Positions 28,646 through 44,350 of a stretch of 64,000 nucleotides of DNA are shown one piece after another. The stretch is from Ianthella basta. Lineage: Eukaryota; Porifera; Demospongiae; Verongiida; Ianthellidae. A model generated the notes under the pieces. That model was not told where the DNA came from and made no database searches. It was given only the letters and a program-made list of their open reading frames with translations. The stretch spans positions 3,522,797 through 3,586,796 of the forward strand of contig OZ025872.1 of assembly GCA_964019415.1 (NCBI GenBank). The letters run 5' to 3'. Both the position numbers and the translations under genes were made by a program. The first letter of the stretch is position 1. Every line of letters begins with the position of its first letter.

Positions 28646-29080
28646 CTTGTGTTTTCCCATACATTACATCATTAGCAAGGGACATGCAACTTTGCCCATT
28701 GCCTAGCTATGTAGCTATAATGTATGAGAATTACCATTGGCTCCTTCTATTAAACCATGGACAAACATGCTATTGCCATCAATCTTGGAGAGTTCACTAT
28801 TTACCTAAGTTACCATAAAGTCTACCTGTGCTGAAATTTTAGGTGGGCTCTAATTGGAATTATGAATCTGTCCCCCTACTGCAATTGTACATTAATTCCA
28901 TTAAGCTTCACCAGGTGGTACATTATCAGGGTAAGCACACTGACCACAAATGCCAGGTGGCGGGTGTCCTCAGTCATTGCACAATCCACACACCAAATTG
29001 ATAACGGCATTAGAACCCATAGAATGGCAATACTGGTTATTGCTGATGCAATAATTCATCACCATGGTAACCAAGGCCTT
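28646..29080. repeat. Diverged intergenic duplicate, copy 2
   Basis: Counterpart of 24103-24480 in the same orientation and at a similar distance upstream of its gene (F). Confidence 0.6.
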
Positions 29081-30019
29081 TAATACAGCTTAATTATACA
29101 AATCTTTGTTGATGACAATTAAAGTATGGAAGGGATGTGATTGAGTAGAGATTCATTACCATGACAATGATGTTCAAGTACACTTTGGAAGGATTCTCAA
29201 GAGCAAATCATGTAGTACAGCATTCAATAAGCAAAACCATCAGCTCTAAAAGGGTCTTCTTCAGTTGCTAAAGGGTTGAAAAACAGGACATAACCTTTTT
29301 CGGAGTGCAGCATTGTGCATAGTGAAAGCTCAATTACACCTCGTGATTAACCACTACTATCTTTCCAAAGTATATAGCTATTATCTATTATATTACATTG
29401 GAACCTGTCTAACTTGATTACTGTGTTAGGTAACCACCTCCATAACCCATGGCCAAATAGCACTAAAGCATTGCAATCTACAGTACCTCTGCAGAGCAGT
29501 CACCTCTCCACCTCTCTGTAAACTGGCCCACGCAGGCGGTTGTTTTAGACAGGTTTCACTGTGTTAAGTTTTGACGAGGCACATTGTAGTATCGAAAAGC
29601 ACAATCTTTGCTCCTCAAGTTTTAGATTTTGCACCCTCTTAGATTGATTTTGATGTAAGCTGAGAGGTAAACTCACAATTCATCCATTTCCACTGAATGC
29701 AGTACTACATGATTTGCTCAAATAGAAATCTGGAATGTTTGGGGAGTTTCACACACCCCACCCTCTTACCGCAAACCCTGAACATTGAAACATGACCAAA
29801 CCAGGAGTTGGGAGGTTCATACACATGTTACAACTTGAGTGCACACAGTGGCCAAGTGCTAAGTGGCTTCAGTCCTCAGAAACCCTCTAGGGTTTGTCCC
29901 TGAATTTTAACAAAATTTATTAGCTGGTACAGCTTATTAGAAAAGAAGACCTGACACTCTGTAGCCCCACCATCTAATGTATCTTATATCAAGCAACCAA
30001 CTAACTGTTCAGTGAAAGC

Positions 30020-30027
30020 TATAAATA
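30020..30027 (+). promoter_or_regulatory. TATA box candidate, gene F
   Basis: TATAAATA 49 bp upstream of the gene F start codon. Confidence 0.5.
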
Positions 30028-30068
30028 GAAGTAGACTGTATCGGGTAAGATAAAGCAGCAGCAAGAAG

Positions 30069-32348
30069 ATGCAGAGCGCCTCACATATCTGTTTGGTGCT
30101 GGTTGCACTGCTGCACAGCTCTGGAGTGAGGGCCGACGATTGCTGTTTCCCACCTGAGTTCAAAGTTGACCCAGATCCTCCCAATTAGTGAGTGCCAAAC
30201 TGTTTGGTAAGCTGCGATCTGTGGAAACAATATGGACCAATTTCCCGACACCTCTCTAATGAGGACAGTGCCAACTATCCCAGCTAGAATGAAACACTTC
30301 CAAGTTAACTCTGAAATCATGACCGCTGTACAAAGCTGATACAAACCTGTCCAGAGAATATAGAGAGGTGTATGTAACTGTGATTTATAAGAAACAAATA
30401 AATTAGATTTCCTTGGGATTACGGAACAATTAAACTGTGAGTGAAATATACATTTATGCAACTAACAGCTAAACATGACATTTTTTCTCATTATATGCAG
30501 CAACTTTCGCTGTGAAAATGGTACTTTCACTGAAGAATGTGATGTCGACATGAAGGACTCCTTTCCCTCCACTGACCTGACGACCAATGGCAATGCTTAT
30601 GAGATCTTCACACCGGGATACTATTGCCCTGCCCCAGGATACGTATCAAATAGGGCCTTGAAGGCTATACTACCAGCCATACCTGGTCAATGCTGGGTGC
30701 TCTACCCTGTCAAGAGTTTTGATGCACTGAGTGGTGGAGATCCATGTGACTGTCAATGTGAAGACCACATCAAGGTGAAAGAGAGGTGGTCTCCCAGTGA
30801 GGCCTACTTTTGCGGTCACTCAGGCACTTGGTGTCAAAATCCTTTAGGCCCCAACAACGTGCCTGATGTTTTTAGGGCAGGTCAGTGTATATATGTCAGC
30901 TCACTCATACACAACACATGACAATAGCCATGCATTTTGTATACCAATATCTCGTGTATATTATAAGCCTTAATAAATATAGTGCAGATTGAATACTTGG
31001 TCACAATAAAATTCTTCCATTTACTCATGCACAGTCTATGCACCTGTTCACTGTATACATAATTCATTCAGCTAAGATATGCAACATATCTAACTATACC
31101 CTATCTCCACTTCTGTATACTTCATTAAAGAAAGCTTCCTATCATTCATACACAGACATTCCGCACTCCTTCCTCTTCCCTTTCTACATTATCTATAATT
31201 CTATATCTCAGGTCCTAACACAGCAGTTGAGGTGACAATCAACTCTGACAGCATTGATGGAGGCGGTCGAGGAGCTCTGGTGTTTGCTATGAATGTTTCC
31301 TGCGAGTTCAGAAATGGTAAGACTGTCAAAGTCTTACCTAAATACGCAACTTGGAGAAAAATTGACATCAAGCATGTGCAAACAAGCCGCTGCCAGAAAC
31401 AACTGCAATCATGTCGTGCTAACACCCGCTGGTGTCGTGCAGTGCCCTGCGTGAGTGAAACACACAAACACTTTCATCATACAAGAAATAGCTTACTTAA
31501 TTAAAAAGCACATGTCATTTTCTGCACAATAAATTTATGGTAATATAATTTATTGTGCATGGTATGTTGAAGTTGATAGGATGAATCAGCAATTATTTTC
31601 AGCACATTAGAAAGTCTATAGTTTAACAGTGCAGACGCTCAGTGGAGGTGCTCATATAATTTGTACAATCTGTCATTCATTTCTGTGCTACACCACAGGA
31701 CTGCTATGGCACCTGCAATCGGGTTGGACTGGTGAGTGATGAAAATGTTCGCTGCATGAACATGATGATCATATTGTGTTGAATATGACCATTTCTGATG
31801 CTAGCCTGTTTCCAATACTGCATGGCCATGGTGTAAAGAAGGCAACACACAATTGTGATTAGGTCATGATGCAGAAGTGTCACTTTAAAATAGATGTATA
31901 CACATGCTACCAGTATGCATACACAAAGATTAGCAATACACCAGAGCTCCTTCACCACCTCCATCAATGCATCATATCAGCAATGTATAATAATTGTATG
32001 ACTATAGCATTACCTGTGGTTCTGATGAATTAAATAATTGTAGTGTTCCACTGATCTAAATGCTGCACTTCTTCCTCACTGCAGCGAAACATACTAAGAG
32101 CCATGCATGACATCTTTACGGACAGCAGTGGAAGAAAGGCAAGTCGCTATGCCAATTCAAAGCAGAGGGAACTGAGAGAAGCAGCCCGACTGGTTTTGAG
32201 TAACATTAAAAAATACGGTGGTCTTACAAGCAAAGCGGAGATGGCTAGGTGTCGTGCAAAACTGCCACCAAGAACCCAGCGAAGAAAGCCATGGTGGATG
32301 CACAAAAGAAGACCAACAGCAAGGCCACGTCTTTTCATACAGCACTAA
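30069..32348 (+). CDS. Secreted CUB-like protein, array gene F
   Basis: Exons 30069-30187, 30501-30880, 31212-31450, 31699-31731 and 32085-32348 (phases 2,1,0,0) give 344 residues. Signal peptide: residues 1 to about 22 (ICLVLVALLHSSGVRA), then DDCCFPPEFKVDPDPPN as in E. CUB-like region: FTPGYYCPAPGYVSNRALK, GQCWVL, CDCQCEDHIKV, YFCG, VEVTINSDSIDGGGRGALVF. The exon 4 linker reads DCYGTCNRVGL; the N-C-T sequon of B-E is lost. Exon 5 contains the C-terminal domain (SSGRKASRYANSKQRELRE) and an Arg/Lys/Pro-rich tail (87 residues in all, 16 more than E). The sequence FTDSSGRKASRYANS is identical in E and F, so they are sister copies. Confidence 0.8.
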
Positions 32349-33076
32349 CTACTGATCAACACAGTTCAAGTAATGGTTCCTGTAGGATATGCACACACAT
32401 ACTATAGCTTTACAAGTAGACGCACTGCTATCATACCCCTTCATTCAGTGCTTGTATCATTAGCAGCATCAATCAACAGAATGGCTTAACTGACCACTTT
32501 CACAAAGCATACAATTTTTTGAAGCTGGTATATATTGTAGATGTGTTGTTGAATTAACACTCACATCCACTGACTATCAGGAATGTGATTTCTGCATGTA
32601 TACCGGAAGAGTCAATACTCATCAATATCACACACACACACACCCACACTCCCCAGCCATGCCATACCTTTACAGCTTCACAATAACCCTATAATACCAA
32701 CTGATTGGAAGACTAACACATGCATATTATGAGATAGCTATACCACACAAAAGTGTCTTGATATGTATCACTATTACATCAGACTTCATGGTGTCTCATT
32801 AATATGCATATAAAAGTGTTTCAATCTTTATCATTGTATTGCAATAATTATATGCTATGCAGAATGCTTAGTCCAAACGCCATACAGTAGTATACTCAGC
32901 ACCCACAAAAGATAGTACACACATGACAAGGGGTAATTCCTTCGCAACTACCCCAGCATAGGACATGCAGCTTATTGGATTAAGCTACAGGTTTTGGTCT
33001 TGAGAAGCCATAAGCACAAACATAAAAGGGGACACGGCACACGCACACACAAGGGCATGCAGTCCAAGGTCAGAAG
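32349..33076. other. Spacer between genes F and G
   Basis: Short AT-rich spacer with a small (CA)n tract near 32628-32645 and the gene G promoter candidate at 33020. Nothing else recognised. Confidence 0.5.
33020..33030 (+). promoter_or_regulatory. TATA-like box candidate, gene G
   Basis: CATAAAAGGGG 47 bp upstream of the gene G start codon. Confidence 0.35.
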
Positions 33077-35887
<2,811 letters not shown>

Positions 35888-37151
35888 CAACAGAGCAACA
35901 TGTCCATTTCTCCGCTACTACGTCTACCATACCACAAAACACATCTTGCAAACAGCATACTTATACTCATATTCAGCACAGACACACATTTGTAGCCAAG
36001 CCATGTCAGCAGCTGGTCTGTTGCACATTGCACTCTCATCAGTTAGTCATCAGCAAACAAAATTGCATATTATTATGCAATGATTAGACTCTGAAATCAC
36101 GGTATGCTACACTGAAAGTGTACAATATGATATTCGTTTAGATATTGCCATATTGCAATTGGATGTGATTAATACAATCATATCAGCAAACATTTCCAAG
36201 AATAGTTGTTGTCATTTAATTTTCTAATGCTTATGCTGTAGAAACTTGTAGTCATGGCGCTAATAGGGCAGGGAGACAATTCTTGCACTGTCCTTGTTCC
36301 TTGTCCCTTCCCTGTTCTTGAACTGTCCAGATCTGCCAAGTAGAATAATACATAACTATTGAAATGGATAATTTTATATAAAATTATAGCCTACTATTAT
36401 ACAGTCACATGATTGGAATAGCAATTCACACTGGCAGGGCAACCAGGACTCAACATTGCACAATATGAGCTTCAGAAGTAAATTCGAATGCATGCATCTT
36501 CTATAGATACACTGGCTTACAGGTAGTAAAATTAATGTATAATCACGTATCTCAGCAATATTTTATACAGGCTGAGCAAAGAATGGAAGTAAAGCAGTGG
36601 AAGTTTATTCAAACAGTGTTTCCTTTGGTTATTGCCTGTAACCACTGTGGCAGCAGGAGCCCTTAACCACATACACCTAACCTATTTGGTTTCAAGTATG
36701 AGTACGTGACTGCAGCAAGGTCAGGGCAAAGCGCAAGTGTGGTTTCTCGTGTCAAATTACACCTGCATCCTGTGGGAGCATACAGCAGCCAGACAAGGTT
36801 GCATGAGAGGGGGTTCAAACCCCCCCAAATGTAAAACACAGCGTGGTTCAGCTCCATAGTTTGTACTAGTCCTCTGTATGGGTTGGGGGGGGGGGGGGGG
36901 GGGGATGTTGCTAAATATGGGAACTTAGGGAATTCCAAACCAGCCACACAAGCAACAGAGCAGCCATTATATCACCATAGGCAGGAAATGCCTCCACACT
37001 GGTACCCTCCCCAGGGAGTAATTGCTAACTCAATTTTGAACAAATTTAGTTACAAGTGATAGCCTAGTGGAAGCCACACGCACACATGCAGCCCATGTAT
37101 AAGAGGAGCACCCAGTGCTCACAAAATCAGTCTATAGAGCCAATGGTCAAG
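35888..37151. other. Spacer between genes G and H
   Basis: No gene recognised. It contains a run of about 20 G (36884-36904) and, near 36810, a GGGTTCAAACC word that resembles a Pol III B box without a matching A box. Confidence 0.5.
37098..37103 (+). promoter_or_regulatory. TATA-like box candidate, gene H
   Basis: TATAAG (in TGTATAAGAGG) 54 bp upstream of the gene H start codon, at the spacing seen in G. Confidence 0.4.
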
Positions 37152-40100
37152 ATGACAGCATTCTTCAGTGTCATAGCTACTCTATGCTTGACAGTGGTGA
37201 CTACTGCAACTGAGAATCCTCCTGATCGCTGTTGTCCTAGCAGATTTGAAGTGCATCCCAAACCTAATGACTAGTGAGTTAATGGTATCTGCTTGTAACA
37301 CTCCTACAGCCAATTTCGATGTTTTTTTTCTTTTAACTGGCATAATAATAGCTATGACAGCAGTACAAATTGCAGAATTAATAGTGCACTCTAAACTATT
37401 GTACAACACACCTTGGTCTGCATGATACTTAGTAGTGAATGATCTTGTACTAAGCCACTCTTCTTCGATGCTTCATCAGCCACTTTAGGTGTGAACTAGC
37501 TAGTTTGACTCAAGACTGTGATGGTATTACCATGACTGAGAGTGTCCCAAACACACTAATCAACACACAGGCAGGAGGGACAGCTTGTAACAACTTCAAC
37601 TCTTACTTAATGGCTGACCCAAACTGGCAGGGTATACAGACCTTCCAACCAAATGTGGCCTGTGCCAACTATCTTCCCCCAGAGGAAGGATGCTGCTGGC
37701 AGCTGCAGCTTGTGAAGAAGCTTGACCCCATTGTATGCGGAGACTCTTGCCAGTGTGATTGTGAAGACCATGTCCACTTTGAAGTTGATGGAGCTCCTGG
37801 CAATGCAAAGTACTGCGACTTTGACGCTCCTCCACTGGCAGGATGGTGTGGCAGCACAACTGGACCGCATAATGTTCTGGCTACACTACCATTCCATGCA
37901 GGTGAGAACAGTAGTCGATTCAGTGACCACTTACACACATCCAATGACCATGCACACATGCTTTGATCCACACTTAAGCTAAACAAGGGTTCAGTTTTAA
38001 ACATTCTGAACAGAGCCACCAACTAGTAAGGAAGAGGTGCTTCCTTCTATGTCTGTTGCATATCACATGCAAAGAGTCCCACCCACTATGCACCTTATAC
38101 AAAGATGGTGAGATTATAGTTATACCACTTCACTGTTAATTATAAATGTAGTGAGAGCTGATCACACCCAAAATTGATGTGAATTGGTGCCCCTACAGAA
38201 TGCGGCATCCCCTGCAAATATTGGGCATCTGGTGCCCCAGTGAACTTCACCGGGGAATACGGCATCCCCTGCAAATATTGGGCATCTGGTGCCCCAGTGA
38301 ACTTCACCAGGGAATACGGCATCCCCTGCAAACATTGGGCATCTGGTGCCCCAGTGAAGTTCACCAGGGAATACGGTATCCCCTGCAAACATTGGGCATC
38401 TGGTGCCCAGTGACCTTCACTACGGCATCCCCTGCAACACAAAGTACCTAATGGTACAATTAAACTGCACAAGTAGCATACTTAGTTTAAGGAGGTCCTC
38501 CCACTGTACACAACATACCATCAAGCTAAGCTGTGTCCTGGGTAGCTGGGCATAATATATGTACCCAGACAGCTTGCATAGGACTTCCCCTTGTATATAT
38601 AGGATTCTAAATATACTCTTGTTATATTTGATTTGGTTATGAATTTATTATTTACTTAAAAGTCTCTTAATCTATCAGAAATGACATGACAGTGTGGATA
38701 CTGGTGTCAGTGTGAACGTCATACTAAAGTATTGATATGACTGATCACACCCTTGGTGCAATTATAAGCACTGTCTGGTGTAATGGTTACACCCCATTTT
38801 TTACTGTGCTGTTTATACATTTCATGAACACATATATATGTCTCCATCCACCTTTAAGAACAAGTTGCTCGGTTTAATCTCCTTACTGTGCATAATACTC
38901 TGCTTCATTCTTGTATATATTAACCACCATTGCTGTTTTACCCTGCCTATCATACCAAACACGCACACATGCCTATTGTGTCCAGGTGTAAACACAGGTG
39001 TGCGGATAACCTTCCGCAGTGACAACACTAACGGGATAGGTGAAGGTGCTCTTGTCTTTGCTGTTGCTGCACCATGCAGTAAGAAGAGAAGCGTTCCCCA
39101 GCGACAGCCATATGCATGGAGGCCTGCAGGGGTCAACGAATCAAATTACTGCCGAAACATGTACACAGAATGCAAAGATCAGAAGTGCAAATTTCCTTGT
39201 GTGAGTTGGCTTGAATAGTACACATAAACCTTCCTGTTCTAAACATGCCTATAGTTCTAAATGGCACAGCTGGCACTTAGAGTTTAGCTGTAAGGTCTCC
39301 AATGTGACATCACCGAAGATGAGTTCATGCACAATTATACAGGTTCATTTTGAGAGTTGCCTATTAGTGAGCACTTATAGGAATGATGACTATTTCATAA
39401 ATCCTCGAACTCTTAGACCTTAACAGGCATTTAGAGTACAATGCTAGTGCAGCTAGCACAATGCGCGTACACATGTGTTGGCTGTATACATCAGAATCTA
39501 CCACATCCAATGTGGGTGCACATGTATCTATTTTGCCTCACTCCTCATACTTTTCCTCCTTCTCTTGCAGGAATGTTACCAAGACGAGCAACAGTTTGTG
39601 GTGAGTTCTGCAGTCTACTCTGCATGGCCTGACTGAGAATACCCATATTAGTGAAAAAGCGTCCACGCCCCATACTGTTGCCAAATCAAACCCTACCCAG
39701 AACAGATAATCAAATAATTGGGTTACTGAGCCCTTACAGGGCATCAGTGAATGAATGGATGTTACACTCTCGATTGTGTCAAGAAGTCATAACATTATAT
39801 GTTTGAATAAGAAGTGCCAGTTAAACCCATTTCATTGTGAAACAGAAGAACCATGGATACCAATCTTAGGCTTTAAAGAGAACCCATGCACATTACAGTG
39901 TAAGGGCACAATGTTCCCAGTCCTTTCCAATCAATGTCAGGAAAGCATGATCAAAACTTGGTTTAATTTCTCTCTCTCTTCTCTGTAGTCATGTTCTCTT
40001 CATGCCCTATTTACTGACAACACTGGGAATACTGCTCGAAAGTATCACAACTCACCCCATGCTGTTGTCCAAAGGGCAGCATGGCTTGCTGTGTACAACA

Positions 40101-40207
40101 TTTACACATTTGGAAGGCCAGTTCCAACTTTTACCCAACTTCAAAAGCGAGCATCTCTGTCTGCTTCCTACAACACCACCTGCAATGAGCTGGCTGATGA
40201 TAACTGA
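37152..40207 (+). CDS. Secreted CUB-like protein, array gene H
   Basis: Exons 37152-37273, 37480-37901, 38986-39200, 39571-39600 and 39989-40207 (phases 2,1,0,0) give 335 residues. In-frame ATGs also occur at 37086 and 37143; 37152 is chosen because it aligns with the start of G. Signal peptide: residues 1 to about 20 (FFSVIATLCLTVVTTA). Mature start: RCCPSRFEVHPKP. CUB-like region: NSYLMADPNWQ, FQPNVACANYLPP, CCWQLQLVKKLDP, CQCDCEDHVHFE, YCDFD, VRITFRSDNTNGIGEGALVF. A KKR lies at the furin-site position. The exon 4 linker ECYQDEQQFV has one Cys. Exon 5: C-terminal domain (NTGNTARKYHNSPHAVVQRA) and a short acidic tail. The larger intron 2 holds a 57-bp minisatellite. G is the sister copy. Confidence 0.8.
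38204..38435. repeat. 57-bp minisatellite in gene H intron 2
   Basis: Four units of 57 bp starting at 38204, 38261, 38318 and 38375, plus a partial one at 38424. Units differ by a few substitutions. Because 57 is a multiple of 3 the repeat creates long open frames on both strands, which I regard as artefacts. Confidence 0.9.
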
Positions 40208-42749
40208 ACTACAAAGCTTTTGTTCCACTACTATTATTATATTAATTTTCCAGGAACAACATGTCATATCTTAGTAGGCTTTATGCTCACATCATTTCAC
40301 ATGGCTTTATATAATTAGATTCTCAATGTTATACAAACAGAAGATCATTAGCACAGGCATAATTACTTTTAATTGGTAATCTATCATAATTATGGTACGG
40401 TTTTCAGAAAAAAGTTGTTTCAGTACTCGGATTACAGTGATACAGGAAACTCTGCCAAAGTTCTTCAGTGTGCATCTTGCAGGCACTTTCTGCACCTGTT
40501 TCTCATGTGTATGTGCAGAAGATGCAGCTCTATAGAGAACACTGTTGTCATAATTATTATGTATTCTGAGAGGAGGCACTAGGCTACAAATATGCAGTGA
40601 AACCTGCCTAAGACAACTACCTGTGGGCCATGCAGTTCAACTAAAACTGACTTTTTCATAAAGAGGTGACTGCTCTACAGAGGTAGATTGCAATGCTTTA
40701 GTGTTTTTTGGGACCAGGGAGGCTGGCTGTTTTATATAGAGAGGTGACTGCCTAACACAGTGACCATCTTAGACAGGTTCCTTTGTATTACCTTGGGCAC
40801 TATATTATAAGGATACAAAACTGAATAGCATCCAATTTGATTGTTTCCACAATTTCTAGAAAAACCATAGATACACAGTCAGTTAACCATAATAATAAAG
40901 AACTGATACAATGTGCAATAAACAACTAACAGTAATATGTAAGCACAGTAAACAAAGGCAGCTGCAACATTAATTCAAAATTAAATTAAGTTAAATAATA
41001 ACATTAGAGATAATACAAAGTGCATGTTACATCAGATATGGCAGTATTGTGTGCAAACAGACCACATGGCAACTAGACATAACTGACCCAACCCAAAGCA
41101 CAGAGTGTATGGCTTGCTAGCCCTTGGTTATTATGCTGCCTGCCCATGCACATGTATACCACAGAAAAGGATGCATGCTATTGTACTTATTAACATTACT
41201 GATTAAATAATGTACTGTATTACACATTACAGAAGATATTGTTTATAAACTGATAACAATTTAATATGCTTTGATCACATAGCATTTTTGATTATTAGCT
41301 GTTGCTAACTAGCTAAAGGCATCGTTAGGGAAAAGCAACTTTGCCAGTAGACAATCTACTGATGGGTGTACTCTGGGCATCGCAATTGTCATACGTAAGA
41401 GGTATCAAGCCATTTATCCAGAGCATTTCTTCCTTTGCTGATAGAATCCTTGCACAGTTATGCCACAGTGCTGTTTATATGATCTAGCTATAGCTAGTGC
41501 TACTCAGACTTCATGCACTGGCAAATTCCTAGCTAAGCATTGTCCACCACCACTACGTTGCTCATTGGGGCTAGCTTGCAACCAACGACACCTCTTTGCC
41601 CATGCAGTTATAGTTCCGCCTGCTGTGTTTTGGTATTGAAAAGGATGCCTACCTCTAGTGTATTGATGTGGAGGCAGTGGAGGTGTGGCGGATTTACACG
41701 GTGTAGGCTCTAATTTTTGCAGGTAGAAAATTTCGCTAATCGCCACTTGGAAGAATTCGCGTTATTATTTTGCGAATGGTCACCAGGTTATTGAAAATGA
41801 TAACATTTGCAATGTAAATACTGAAATTGTAGAGCTCGAAATATTTGCTAGAATATAGCTATTTTCACAAAGTATTCGCAAGTGGCGACGGCCTGGAGAA
41901 ATTCGCGAAAATAAAGTCCTGCAAAAACGAGAGCTTTATGTGAAGTTCTAATTTTCTCGGGACAAAAATTTCACGAATCGCCGCTTAGAAGGGTAACTCA
42001 CAATTTTAGTATCGCAAATACTCGCCTGGTTATTTATATTGATAGCTTATGCAATGTATTCAGTTAATAGTGGAAGTGTAAAACGAATTACCAAATGATG
42101 ACCTCATACTTCAAAGGCACCGCTGATGCAGAAGCAGAATACTGCAGTGCAGTAAATGGTGTGAAAGCCACAAACACCTTTTAGCGCCCATTAACACCTT
42201 CGTAAAGTAAACAAAGAGCGGAAAGGTCACGAGAATCAATTTACCAACTTCTGGAGAAGTGGGTAGCTCATGAAAGAGGAGCGCGCACATGTACACGCTT
42301 TCCCTAAGGATGCATTTACTCCTGGGAAATGATTCGACACGCAATCGGCGCCAATACATCGCATCCATTGCTCACCGCTTTGCTTCTGTTGTGGGCAATC
42401 CAGCTGAGCCAAAGAAAAGCGTCAAAGCCTTCGTGACGTCTCCGCGTATTCGTGCGTCACTCATTTCGTTGGGTACTGCGGCCACATATCTGCGCGCGCA
42501 CTGAATGTTCCTGGTCTGAGAGTGCGCAGGAACAGAAGTCGGCGACACCAATTGCGCAGCACTCGAAAGTACTACTGGGGCGGCGTGGAGAGGATACGAA
42601 GCGACTTCAGCCTTGTCCTACGGCGAGATTACCACCAGTTCCAACGCAGCTCCCCAGCAAGACGCACTAAAATTCAAATTGTGGGCGCTTATTTTTGATA
42701 AATCACTTACTACACGCCTTCGATGGCGTACGGCATATTTACTGTACTC
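40208..42749. other. Spacer between gene H and truncated oxidase copy
   Basis: Mostly AT-rich and non-coding. A probable inverted-repeat element lies at 41700-41940. From about 42200 to 42720 the composition shifts to CpG-rich, with Arg-rich open frames in two frames that I cannot assign. The shift ends exactly where oxidase homology begins. Confidence 0.45.
41700..41940. mobile_element. Possible MITE with imperfect inverted ends
   Basis: The left end GCTCTAATTTTTGCAGG and the right end CCTGCAAAAACGAGAGC are imperfect inverted repeats, and TTCGC words recur symmetrically inside. No target duplication was fixed. Confidence 0.35.
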
Positions 42750-43497
42750 GAGGTGGCTGAGGTCTCTGGGAACGCACTGCGGTGGTTCCAGCTGTACCTG
42801 TTCAAAGATAGGACTCTCAGTGAAGACCTGGTGCAGAGAGCTGCTGCCAGTGGCAACAAAGCACTGTGTGTTACCATAGATTCCCCAGTGCTGGGCAAAC
42901 GGCGAGAGGATGCAAGACAGGGCATTGACATGCCCAGGCACTTGAATTTTGGCAACATTAGTACTAAGCACTTGCAGTCAGGTATTGCCAAAATGTGGGA
43001 GGAGGGGAACTCTGCCTTTTATAGCAACGTACCAATCATGTCCTCCTCCGTGACTTGGAATGACATCAAATGGCTACAGAGCATAACTCACTTGCCTGTT
43101 GTCGTGAAAGGATTGCTGACTGCAGAGGATGCCAAAATAGCCACTAGTCATGGCGTGGCTGGCATTTTGGTATCTAACCATGGTGCACGTCAGCTGGACG
43201 GTGTCCCAGCTACTGTAAGTTATGTGCATCTCTTCCTGGTCATGTGCATGTCATGTGACCCAATTGCTTGATTGACACATCAGATTGATGTCCTGAAGGA
43301 AGTGGTAGATGCAGTGGAAGGAAAGTGTGAGGTGTACATGGATGGTGGGGTGCGTCAAGGGACGGATGTTCTGAAAGCACTTGCTCTGGGTGCTAGGGCA
43401 GTATTCATTGGTCGGCCTGCTGTGTGGGGACTGGCCTATAATGTGAGCCAATGGGAATACAGCACAGACTATTCCTGCATAATGTGTGTGTGTGTGC

Positions 43498-43569
<72 letters not shown>

Positions 43570-44189
43570 ATGTATGTTTGCATGTATTCGTGCATGCAGA
43601 TGTACACTATATTTTATATGGTATGCACTGTATTGTGTACACTATAATTATACCTCTCTTCCTGACTGTGTGTGCAGGGCCAGAAAGGAGTGGAAGAAGT
43701 GTTGCAGATATTGAGGGATGAGTTTGAGCAAGCGATGGCACTGTCAGGTGAGACAGTAACTAGGACAGCTTTTATATTTGGTCCTCATTTCATTCCTCAA
43801 GGCATTCATATGTATGTGAGCCAGGCCGGGTCTTAGATTGGCCAATGAATGATGTGTTGAGGCTCATAGTTAAGTTTTACAATGCAATGGTAATTACATA
43901 TGTACTGAGCAGGATGACAACCATCTAGAAAAGATGAAATGCAGGATATTTCAACCTGAGTGCCTTTGTCAACTGCTAAAGGTTGCAAAGACCCTTGCAT
44001 TCAAGCATCGTGTACTTGAGTTTCATTGACAGTTGAGCTCCCACTTAGTTCCCACAATTGCCATTGGTTGTTGAATCAGATGTGGATGATCAATGAGGCC
44101 TCTTCTCTCCTTGTATAGGGTGCAGGTCCATTTCAAGCATTGGACCAGAACTGGTGGTGAAAGAGCCTTCACTGACATCTAGATTATAA
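42750..44189 (+). pseudogene. 5'-truncated hydroxyacid oxidase copy
   Basis: Homology to peroxisomal FMN-dependent 2-hydroxyacid oxidase starts abruptly at 42750 inside exon 3. It continues through exon 3 (to 43214), exon 4 (43284-43442), exon 5 (43678-43747) and exon 6 (44119-44189). Exons 1-2 and the start of exon 3 are missing and replaced by CpG-rich DNA. The remaining frame is fully open, keeps [30 protein letters not shown] and DGGVRQGTD, and ends in SRL, a peroxisomal PTS1. An ATG at 42723 would give 263 residues, but the N-terminal part of the FMN pocket is absent, so an active enzyme is unlikely. Introns 4-5 and exons 4-6 are far closer to the complete copy at 53288 than exon 3 is. 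Confidence 0.75.
43485..43568. repeat. (TG)n microsatellite in oxidase copy intron 4
   Basis: TG tract with regular CGTG interruptions. The complete copy has a poly-G run at the matching place (55659-55672) instead. Confidence 0.9.
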
Positions 44190-44235
44190 GCAGTACTTTT
44201 GTCTGTAGAACCATTTGATGACCAAAATGTTATAT

Positions 44236-44341
44236 AGTTTGGATATATTTTGGGATGCGTGTTTAATATGGTAGTGATATGCAATTGTAAGCATCACTAT
44301 TAAATTATGCAGTCATGCATGTGGCAATGACAATATAATAC
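44236..44341. repeat. 106-bp direct repeat, left flank of Ty3/gypsy element
   Basis: Begins AGTTTGGATATATTTTGGG and is repeated without visible change at 48705-48810 on the other side of the element. It is separated from the left LTR by 9 bp (AATATAATA). Confidence 0.95.
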
Positions 44342-44350
44342 AATATAATA

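Larger units (their letters stand above)
27704..30068. other. Spacer between genes E and F
   Basis: No gene recognised. Contains the second copy (28646-29080) of the diverged intergenic block seen before gene E and the TATA candidate of gene F at 30020. Confidence 0.5.

Noticed and set aside
36795-36850. GGGTTCAAACC word suggesting a tRNA or SINE
   Set aside because: No A box at proper spacing and no cloverleaf could be drawn.
38140-38472. 110-codon - strand frame with 19-residue repeats
   Set aside because: Product of the 57-bp minisatellite in gene H intron 2; no start, splice or homology support.
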